A stretch of DNA of 64,000 bases, from positions 2,045,139 to 2,109,138 of the forward strand of contig CP103020.1 of NCBI GenBank assembly GCA_024752435.1, given 5' to 3'. Origin of the DNA: Allantophomopsis cytisporea. Its lineage: Eukaryota > Ascomycota > Leotiomycetes > Phacidiales > Phacidiaceae. Below are positions 48,911 to 56,995 of this stretch, one piece after another (position 1 is the first letter of the stretch; every line of letters starts with the position of its first letter). The notes beneath the pieces are model-generated. The model was not told the DNA's origin, did no database searches, and was given only the letters and a program-made list of their open reading frames with translations. The position numbers were made by a program, and so were the translations under genes.

Positions 48911-50227
48911 ATGGCCCACAAACAACCAAATCAAGTCATTGCTTGGGAAGATATATCGCCATACCCGTGCCCATTGAAAGCTCCAACTCCGTCCTCACCA
49001 CGAGTTTTGGTCATTGGTGGCGGAGTAACTAGCCTGATAACCTCCTGGATTCTTCTTGACCGAGGCTACCACGTCACCATTGTATCCAGAGAGTGGGCTT
49101 CCTGGACCAATGGTCAGCGGTTGACATCCCAGATTGCTGGCGCGTTGTGGGAATTCCCACCAGCTGCTTGTGGTATGCATACGGATGTGATCTCTCTTGA
49201 GAACTCAAAGAGATGGTCGATGGTTTCTTACAAGATCTTCTCTGCAATTGCTAATGATGAGAGTCTTGGTGCCAAGTTCGGGGTTAAACTTCGACGCTCC
49301 AACTTCTTCTTCCCATATCCTATCGAAGAAGACGACGAGCAACACACAAAGATGTTAGAGATTGCGCAAAGCGAAATCCAGGGATTCATCCGAAGTTCAG
49401 ATCTCATAGCAGAGCATGATATTAATCCATCATTTGGAGCTGTTGATGGCTATCAACACTTAGCACCGATCATCGATACTGATCAAGCCATGTCTTACCT
49501 GATGGATCTCGTCCAAGTGAAAGGAGCAAAGCTGGTAACTGAAGCTCTTCACGGAAGCTTGATCGAGATGGAAGATGAGCTCAGACAACGATTCGATGCC
49601 GACGTAATCGTCAATGCAACTGGTCTCGGAGCCATTGAGCTGGCAGATGATAAGACCTGTTACCCACTGCGTGGAGGCGTCGTACGGGTCATCAATGACG
49701 GCTCCGATTTTCCACAAGTGAAGACGGCTTTGACAATGTCTGCTGATGCTCTGCATGACCTAAACGAAATAGTGTTCATCGTTCCACGGAATGATAATAT
49801 TCTCTTGCTTGGTAGTATTGCACAGCCAAATGAGTGGCATTTGGGAGGCTTGCAACTCGATACCCCGATCATTGAGCGAATGCGCAAGCGCTGCGAGGAG
49901 TTTCTTCCAGTCCTCAAGAACGCCCGTCTTGATCCCAAGTATCCTCTCGCGCAAGGGCTACGCCCATTCAGAGGAAACAATGTGAGAGTAGAACGGGAGC
50001 TTAGATCCCTTCCCGGGATCTCGGCCAATCAATCTAGAACAAGTCGCATTGTACATTCATACGGGCAAGGTGGAGCCGGATGGAGTCTATCATTCGGATG
50101 CGCTGGAGATATTGCAGCTCTTGTAGCCGAAGCGTTGAGTGATGTAGACCCTACGCCAATGACTTTGTCAGACGGCGGCATTCCTGAAGTACTGAAGGTG
50201 GTAAAAACATGGGGACCAAGACTCTGA
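48911..50227 (+). CDS. FAD-dependent D-amino-acid oxidase (DAO family)
   Basis: A single exon of 438 residues. The ADP-binding motif is RVLVIGGGVTSLITSWILLDRGY (GxGxxxxx type). IVSREWASW and QIAGALWEFPP follow, VIVNATGLGA is the second nucleotide-binding motif, CYPLRGGVVRVI precedes the substrate domain, and RPFRGNNVRVERE and IVHSYGQGGAGWSLSFGCA form the DAO signature near the C-terminus. The enzyme oxidises D-amino acids (or D-aspartate) to 2-oxo acids, ammonia and hydrogen peroxide, usually in peroxisomes. The C-terminus ends GPRL, at best a non-canonical peroxisomal signal. The protein is longer than typical DAO (about 350) because of a ~35-residue N-terminal extension and inserts. Neighbours are a PLP ammonia-lyase (divergent) and an MFS transporter (same strand), suggesting an amino-acid breakdown group. 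Confidence 0.88.
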   Translation: MAHKQPNQVIAWEDISPYPCPLKAPTPSSPRVLVIGGGVTSLITSWILLDRGYHVTIVSREWASWTNGQRLTSQIAGALWEFPPAACGMHTDVISLENSKRWSMVSYKIFSAIANDESLGAKFGVKLRRSNFFFPYPIEEDDEQHTKMLEIAQSEIQGFIRSSDLIAEHDINPSFGAVDGYQHLAPIIDTDQAMSYLMDLVQVKGAKLVTEALHGSLIEMEDELRQRFDADVIVNATGLGAIELADDKTCYPLRGGVVRVINDGSDFPQVKTALTMSADALHDLNEIVFIVPRNDNILLLGSIAQPNEWHLGGLQLDTPIIERMRKRCEEFLPVLKNARLDPKYPLAQGLRPFRGNNVRVERELRSLPGISANQSRTSRIVHSYGQGGAGWSLSFGCAGDIAALVAEALSDVDPTPMTLSDGGIPEVLKVVKTWGPRL

Positions 50228-50780
50228 AGAAATGGATCATGCGGACATGAACATCGTCGAAATTCCTGTGGATCGGCCCGTGCGACGAAATTTCTAGCAA
50301 CATCTCTATCCTATGATGCCGAGGCGAATCATGTAGGCCATTAAAATCCCCAAAAATGTATGTGAGAGGATATCGAAACTTGTTGTGCTCAATCATAGAT
50401 CATCACACCAAATATACTTGCAGTCTTTGAAAACCCCATTTGTCAACAATAAAAAGAACTCTAAACATGAGTGACATGTCTTATGTACTAAATCGAGGCT
50501 GTAGTGATATGTTCGATGGAAGACATCGCAATGCAATGAGGTCGAAGAGCTTATAGGATGCACAAGGTCGTAGTGGAATGCAGTCAGCACAAGAAAGCTT
50601 GCTAAGAGAACTAATCGTGCCTACATTACAAGTGGTAAGCCGTCGAAAGACTGGGGGTACTGTGACCGGATTAAATTGGAAGCCGGTAGACACCTATACT
50701 TATACCACCCTCCCCTTCCATCTGAAACTTTTTAACCCAGATCAGATCATTTACATATGGTGACTTTTCCATTTGTCGAG
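50228..50780. other. intergenic, 3' of oxidase and 5' of transporter
   Basis: About 550 bp with no gene. It carries the oxidase 3' end and the transporter promoter (CACCCTCCCCTTCC pyrimidine tract near 50707). Confidence 0.5.
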
Positions 50781-52052
50781 ATGAGTGAATCAATTCAAGT
50801 TGACCATAATGACCAGTCTGCGCATGAAGATTCAGCATGGATTCAAGTCGTTATGGCACACCTTCTTATGTTTAACACATGGGGCTATATTAATACATTC
50901 AGTATCTTCCAGGATTATTATACAACTACGTTCAATGAGACACCATCAAATATCAGCTGGGTGGGATCTCTACAGATATTTCTTACCTTTTTTCTTGGAA
51001 TATTCTCCGGAGTCGCCCTAGATAGGGGCTGGTATCGCATCATTCTGGTCTTGGGCCCAGCACTTCAGCTTTTTGGAATCTTCATTACTTCAATCTCAAC
51101 GCAGTATTGGCATCTACTGGTGATGCAAGGAATCATGCAAGGAATCGGGGATGGCTTATTGTTTTGCCCTACGATGGCGATTCTCAGCTCTTATTTCACC
51201 AGAAAGAGGAGCCTTGCAATTGCACTCGCTGCTTGTGGTGCTGCTACGGGAGGCATAATTCTTCCAATAGTAGCTCAGCAACTACTACCAAAATTGGGTT
51301 TTGGATGGACAATCAGAATTATAGGTTTTATAGTGTTGTTCAATGCAACCGTGGCACAATTCTACTCAAGGACAAAGATCATGCCTCGAATTTCCGGCCC
51401 TCTCATTGACTGGACGGTTTTCAAGAGTGTCAGATACTCCCTATTCAGCATTGCAGTATTCCTGTTATTTTGTGGACTTTATATTGCCTTTGTCTATGTA
51501 AGATTAAGATACAAATTTTCCACGAAAAAGCTAACAAGATGTAAGATAAGCACATTTTCTCGAAACATTGTACATGTTTCATCATCAACATCGAGAATAA
51601 TTCTGGTGATCATGAACGCTATCGGTATACCCGGTCGTATCATACCAGCGCTCCTTGCAGATGAGTACGTTGGCCCTACAAAGATGCTAATTCCATTCGC
51701 GTTTGGCTCCGGAATTCTTCTATATTGTTGGATAGTAATCAGGACCACGCCAGGTCTATTAGTTTTTGTTATATTCTATGGCTTCTTTAGTGCTGGGGTT
51801 CAAAGCCTTTTCCCATCCGCTTTGTCTAAAGTTACGACCATTCCTGAGAGGAGAGGAATGCAAATGGGTATGATATTTTCGATTGCAGGCATTGCGAGTC
51901 TCGCTGGACCACCAATCGCTGGTGCTCTACTTCAAATAGATGGGTATAGCTTCCTCTACTGTCAAATATTTGCGGCATCGGTGATGACAGCGGGAAGCTG
52001 CGCTCTTCTAGCTTCGCAGATGCGCTTCGGACAACCTGTGAAAGATCCTTAG
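50781..52052 (+). CDS. MFS transporter, monocarboxylate (MCT/MCH) type
   Basis: Two exons, 50781-51497 and 51546-52052, give 407 residues. An in-frame ATG at 50757 would add eight; 50781 has the better start context (G at -3). The 48-nt intron 51498-51545 (GTAAGA, GCTAAC branch, AAG) has no in-frame stop, but its translation (basic, KFSTKKLTRCK) interrupts a helix; removing it joins GLYIAFVY to ISTFSRNIV as in the family. About twelve hydrophobic segments are seen. MCT-type features are AWIQVVMAHLLMFNTWGYINTFS in helix 1, ALDRGWYR after helix 2 and the IPGRIIPALLADEYVGP loop. Fungal relatives move monocarboxylates or related acids across membranes; the substrate here is not known. Next to enzymes producing 2-oxo acids, import or export of such acids is a reasonable guess. 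Confidence 0.85.
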   Translation: MSESIQVDHNDQSAHEDSAWIQVVMAHLLMFNTWGYINTFSIFQDYYTTTFNETPSNISWVGSLQIFLTFFLGIFSGVALDRGWYRIILVLGPALQLFGIFITSISTQYWHLLVMQGIMQGIGDGLLFCPTMAILSSYFTRKRSLAIALAACGAATGGIILPIVAQQLLPKLGFGWTIRIIGFIVLFNATVAQFYSRTKIMPRISGPLIDWTVFKSVRYSLFSIAVFLLFCGLYIAFVYVRLRYKFSTKKLTRCKISTFSRNIVHVSSSTSRIILVIMNAIGIPGRIIPALLADEYVGPTKMLIPFAFGSGILLYCWIVIRTTPGLLVFVIFYGFFSAGVQSLFPSALSKVTTIPERRGMQMGMIFSIAGIASLAGPPIAGALLQIDGYSFLYCQIFAASVMTAGSCALLASQMRFGQPVKDP

Positions 52053-53014
52053 TATACCGGGTATATCTGCACATCAGTGTTAGCAGACATGGCTGGCTGT
52101 AGGATTTTAGCAACTGTGTAATTGTGCTTTAACAGAAGTATTCAAGGAAAATTTTAGCACACCTAAGAAGAACCACCAAAGCCGTGGCCAAAACCTGCGT
52201 TAAATATGCACAGCGAAACTATGATGTAAAGAAAGTCTCCTAGCTAAGATCATGACCGTGCGACGGGTTCTTTAGGTGCTTTACAGCTCCATAAACCCCA
52301 CGACCCTTAGTCGGGGCGTTGTCCTGGTGCGGGCCGGTGACCTCTATATAACAGTGGGCCTGGCCGAGCAACTATAGGAAACTGTGTTTAATAAAATAGT
52401 GCATTATTCGATTCTTCCCCTTATTCTGATGATTGTAGTCGAGTCGTCCTATCTCCACTAAGGTTAACCCTGCCTACCGATCACCTCTGTCGAAGCCACT
52501 CATTCCTCAAGTGACATAAAACACCTCCGGGTATTCCAGTTCCTGGCGCCCTTCCTACAGCTTCCAACGAGCTTACGACGAATGTTCAACATCACAAGGT
52601 AGGACAGCCAGTTAGCGTTAATTCATTTTATCGAGCTTTCGGCAAAGAAGGTAATTGACTGATATATATGATTGAATGTAAATTCGAATTTGTATTTGTG
52701 GCTTTAGTGAATAATCATGGGTGCTCGCGAGTCAAATAATGTTTAAAGAGTGTAAAAGTACGACAGATTGCAATAGAAAGCTGAAAACTGCGGCCGAATG
52801 CCGGAATAGTACTGGAAGAACGAAATTGAGTGCCAGAGTAGTAACTTCACCTAATGTATGCTGATCAACAGACAGAATTGGCTAACAAATTACAATTTTG
52901 TGCCATAATTTCACAATTCTCAACGCAAATCATCGATACCATAAGTTCTAAACCCACGAGCTGTTACTCAGCTGAACTTTCCTTGCCCGCGTTCAATAAG
53001 GTAAGAGAACGCGT
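52053..53014. other. intergenic, possible retroelement relic
   Basis: About 960 bp. Between 52370 and 52570 the sequence CTGTGTTTAATAAAATAG..CCAGTTCCTGGCGCCCTTCC resembles the end of an LTR followed by a TGGCGCC-type primer-binding region, but only one copy is seen and no coding relic follows. No gene is seen. Confidence 0.3.
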
Positions 53015-53720
53015 AGTGTGCGAGCATGCGTTGGGAAGTTCCTCAAGCAATGCAGAGCGCTGAATACGTTCATCAATAACGCCGGAATCATGGCTACACC
53101 TGAGATTACAACCAGGCACGGCTTCGAATCCCAGTTCCAGATCACCATCTCTCCCATTTTCCAATCTTCCATCTTTTCAAGACCATCCTTCTCACCTCAG
53201 CGACCTTGGGTTCAGCTCGCGCATTATCAACGTTGCTTCGCCCGGTCACCGGCGCGGTGAACCGAACCTCGGTATTCTTAACCTCACCAGCTGTTACGAC
53301 AATTGGAGAGCGTACGGGAGTAGCAAGACCTGCAATATTTGGATGGCGAACGAGATTGAGCGACGGTATAGGTTTGGAAATCTGCACGCTTTCTCTGTAT
53401 CCAGGTGGTGTGGTTGCTCAATTGTGGAACACTATGAGCCCCGAAGATATCGCCCCTCTGCAAAACCTGCCAGACTTTGAACGAGTTTCAAGTCGTCTGA
53501 GCAGGGTGCAGTCACAATAGTATGGGGCGCCGTCGATAAGTGCTTGGAATGAAACAGTAGAGAATACCTGGATGATGCGCAAATTGCGGGTTCACGGACT
53601 CCTGACCAGCCATCCGCGAGGCCTAGTTGGGCTCCTCATGCTCATGACAAGGCGAGGGAAGGGAAATTGTGGAAGTTATCTTTTGATTGTGCAGGGCCAG
53701 GGGATACCGAAACTTACTTA
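53015..53720 (+). pseudogene. short-chain dehydrogenase, broken (last recognisable gene before the telomere)
   Basis: SDR segments are in several frames: RALNTFINNAGIMATPEITT, HHLSHFPIFHLFKTILLTSA, RIINVASPGHRRGEPN, WRAYGSSKTCNIWMANEIE (YxxxK retained), FSLYPGGVVAQLWNTMSPED and, after another frame change near 53500, EQGAVTIVWGAVDKCLE and EYLDDAQIAGSRTPDQPSAR. The N-terminal Rossmann part is missing or unrecognisable. At least three frameshifts make it non-functional. It differs in sequence from the intact SDR at 17 kb, so it is not a recent copy of that gene. Confidence 0.75.
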
Positions 53721-53845
53721 GACGCTCTTAGGAGCGACGGAACACTGTAGTAGTAGGTATTTGTAATAACACTATGGCAGATAGCGTTTAGTATTACTGA
53801 ACAACTACGTACATATGTATTATGTCAACAATGTTCCCCGGAGCC

Positions 53846-53858
53846 GGGTTAGGGTTAG
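53846..53858 (+). repeat. interstitial telomere-like tract in copy A
   Basis: GGGTTAGGGTTAG has the same phase and orientation as the terminal TTAGGG array. In copy B the equivalent (60005-60017) reads GGGTTAAGGTTAG. It lies 15 bp inside the repeat unit and so belongs to the unit rather than to its insertion junction. Confidence 0.8.
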
Positions 53859-54062
53859 AAAACTGTGGTCGGTCCAACGGCAGTGCAACACGTCGTACGC
53901 GTACAATAATCGTATATATAACTCTCCTTGATCCAGCGACGATAGCAGCACGCTCGGATTTCAATTGTAGCATCGTACCGTTGAGTTATACAGAAGTAAA
54001 GTCGGGGTGTTTTCGTGGTTAGTTGGTGCCTAATCCTTAATATATCGTTAGACAACTACATC

Positions 54063-54172
54063 TGATTAAATCGAAGTTATGTAACGATTAAATCGAAGTC
54101 ATGTAACGATTAAATCGAAGTTATGTAACGATTAAATCGAAGTCATATAACGATTAAATCGAAGTTATGTGA
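54063..54172 (+). repeat. 22-bp tandem repeat in copy A, about five units
   Basis: The unit GATTAAATCGAAGTTATGTAAC is repeated with small changes (GTTATG/GTCATG). In copy B (about 60222-60290) only about three units remain and they are more AT-rich, so unit number has changed since duplication. Confidence 0.85.
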
Positions 54173-54839
54173 TAATATATCTGAATAGTACAATTACTAG
54201 CTATCTATATATATTAAAAATATTTCAACGTCGAAGACTATATCTAGTTAACTCTAAATAGGTATTAGTCTACTCAATATATTATAATAAAAGTAAAGTA
54301 GAGAGTTATAGCTACTTAAGCTTTTATAGTAAGATTATCTTTTTATACTTGATATCTACAGAATAGTAAAGCAATAATACTCGATTGCTTTTGTACCTGT
54401 ATAATCAGGCGTTATACAGCTAGTAATATATATATAATATATATTGTATATAGTATATAGTATAAGTAAACAAATAGTATACTATAGTAGAAAGCAAGTA
54501 AACAAAAGGCTATATAGAAGGGAATACAATCTATTGTAACATCCTATAAATATCTACTTTAATTCAACTTGATTTATCTTTATTTACTATACTAATATAC
54601 CAAGAAGACGCCTAAAGAAGTATTCAACTACTATTGAAGCTCGAGCTATAGACTAGTAGAAGAGCTGTAAATAGTAGTATCGGTACTTTAAAAGACACAA
54701 ATACAAAGAATTGAGTAGAAATCAAGCAAGAGCCGAAGAAGTATACTAAAAGCCTAAGTATTTATTTAAATATAACTAAAGACTGTTTATAGGTGCAGAA
54801 TAATACTAGTTAGAGCTATAGTAGGTTTAGCTAGGTAAT

Positions 54840-56995
54840 TAAAACGACCGAGAACAAAATCGAAGCCGATATTGAGGCTAATATACCCTAAGATAACGAC
54901 GTTGATTTCCTATCGATCCTACTAAGCTCTACTCGACTACTTAAGTTATACCGCGAGATGTTTTAGCTATACCAAGTTAACTAAAGGTTTGAAATCCGAG
55001 GTAGTAGACAAACTCGAAGCTGTAGCTAGACTAAAGCCAGAAATACAGCTAATACCGAGGCTAAGAGCAATATACAACTAGAAGGTAAAAGAGAAGCTGA
55101 AGTTGGGCTTAGGCTAAGAGTCGAAGTCGAAGTTAAAGTAGTAGTTGAAGGTATAGCCAAAACTATAGTTGACTTTGAACTCGAAGCCGAACTCGAAGCT
55201 ATAGCTAAACTTAATATTAAATCCGATGTTGAATCTACTACTAAACTTAATATTGAATCCGATATTGAACCTGCTACCGAACTTGATATTGAACCTAATA
55301 TTAAACCTACTACCAAACTTGACGTTGAACCTAATATTGAATCTAATAGCGAACCTAATATCGAACCTAACATTGAATCTGATAGCGAACTTGATGTTGA
55401 ACCTAATACCGAACCTAATATCGAACTTAATACCGAACCTGCTACTAAACCTAACACCGAACTTAATAGTAAACTTAATACCGAGATCTCTCCTACTATT
55501 CTCGACTTTATTGAATACTTAAAGGGTAGAAACAGCTATAGTACAAAGGAAAGTATTTAGGAAGCAGCAGATATAGCTAAAAAAGAGGTTAACTTCGAAG
55601 CTTTTAATAGGCTCTTCAATCTTTAACTCGATACTAATTAGTATATCTTTAATATATTGAAGTTCCCTAGCTTATATTGCAGTAATAAGTTATATATACT
55701 AGATAAAGACTACTTTAAAACCAATAAAGTCCTAAGGAAATATACAGATCCTTTGAAATACAAAGAGATGTTTACTAGAATCTAGAATAGAAGTATAGAA
55801 CCCTAGCAAGTTACTTTAAAAGACTATATACCTCGGACTTATCGGCCGACAACTTTAATAAACATCAATAGTACTTTAAAGTTCTTAAAAAGCCTTGCTG
55901 CGCTAAAGAAGGGACTAAACTAGGCTATACTACCCTATAGTTCTTCTAATATTACTACTAATATTTATAGTATCTACCTTCTAATCCCTTCGGTAGACCG
56001 ACGAGGCCGAGTAAAAATTGATGCAGTTAATATCAATCAAGTCCTTTAGATATTTTTTAGGTTGCCTAGCGATTAGAACCTAGTACAAGTCTTTATACTC
56101 TTCTTTAAAATCTATATGTCTCGGGTCGACTAGGGTATTCTATAAAGCAACTTCCTTCAATCTGTTTAACAACAAGTCTAGTACAACTAGGTCCTTCTAC
56201 TATCCTTCTAAAAGTTCTACAATATAGATTAACTCTAAAGGATTCCTACCTATTATACAGCTATACAGTTTAATATACTTATATAAAAAGCAGAAGTCGG
56301 TATTATAGAGAATAAAAATAAACCCTACTATTTAATATTCTTCTATTACCTAGAACTTTAGTACTTTAGATCTATTTAGGCCTCGATAATCAACTAGATC
56401 AACTCTAAGCCTAAACTATCGATGTTTTAAAATATACGCCTATTCTTCAATAGAAAAGACTTGAAAGATACTACCCGATCAGAGAGTTGGGCTAAACTAC
56501 ATCGGAGCTGGTTAGAGATTTAAAAGAACAACATCGATATAGTATACATCGATAAAGAACAGCTTTAAGTCGATGTTAAAAAGCAATATAGCCTTCTATA
56601 AGAGAAGAAGGAAGTCTTTTTGTAGAAGTACTTTTACTTCGAAGGCTATTACTAATACTAGATCTATAGTTGTACTAAGTCCTAGGTACAAGCCGACCGA
56701 TACTTCCTATCGACTCTCTAAAATACTAGATTAATAACCTTTATACTTTAAAGTGCCTCGAAGGAGCGAAGGGAAGGGCTAGTCTATAGTTAGTTCTACT
56801 CTAAAACTAAATTACTGTTCGTTAGTAAGACTACCCCGGTCTTTAGCAACTCCGACATCGAACTACTTGTATACAATCTGTCTTAGGTCAAAGGTATACA
56901 AAGCCTAGGGAAGAACGCTGCCCTTTTAATACAAGCTTTAATAAAGGCCTATATATATAGCAAGCAATAGACGTATACCAACCTAATAAGTACAC
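54840..56995 (+). pseudogene. RIP-decayed large coding frame in copy A, family unknown
   Basis: One frame can be read from about 54840 to 56995. Its first part is rich in D/E/K codons and has few stops (for example IEADIEANIP, DNDVDFLSILLSSTRLLKLY), then a run of N-I-E-P, N-T-E-P and S-D-I-E-P type units (about 55210-55480), then ISPTILDFIEYLKGRNSY and sequences such as DYFKTNKVLRKYTDPLKYKE and VKGIQSLGKNAALLIQALIK. Stops are nearly all TAG or TAA at places where CAG, CAA or TGG would be changed by C-to-T or G-to-A. TGA is depleted in every frame of such DNA, so this is only moderate support. A 12-bp length difference between copies preserves the frame, but a 2-bp one (near 56460) does not. 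No domain was recognised. Confidence 0.45.

Larger units (their letters stand above)
53831..56995 (+). repeat. subtelomeric repeat unit, copy A (3.17 kb)
   Basis: This unit is matched, in the same orientation, by 59990-63039. It starts ATGTTCCCCGGAGCCGGG and its last shared bases are AATAAGTACAC. Order inside: a telomere-like tract (53846-53858), about 200 bp of normal GC content, 22-bp tandem repeats (54063-54172), TA-rich sequence, the N-I/T-E-P coding repeats (about 55210-55480), and an AT-rich part that looks like decayed coding sequence. Differences from copy B are overwhelmingly C-to-T and G-to-A, often CpA to TpA, as in repeat-induced point mutation. After 56995 it diverges into an unrelated block. 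Confidence 0.85.

Noticed and set aside
55026..55522. Opposed open frames (143 and 98 codons) of serine/leucine/asparagine repeats in copy A, and similar ones in copy B
   Set aside because: They are out-of-frame shadows of the N-I/T-E-P minisatellite and reflect its 12-bp periodicity.
53831..56995. Copies A and B as the two LTRs of one retrotransposon
   Set aside because: At about 3.1 kb they contain long coding-like sequence, lack TG..CA ends, and the intervening block shows no recognisable gag-pol; a duplicated element fits better.
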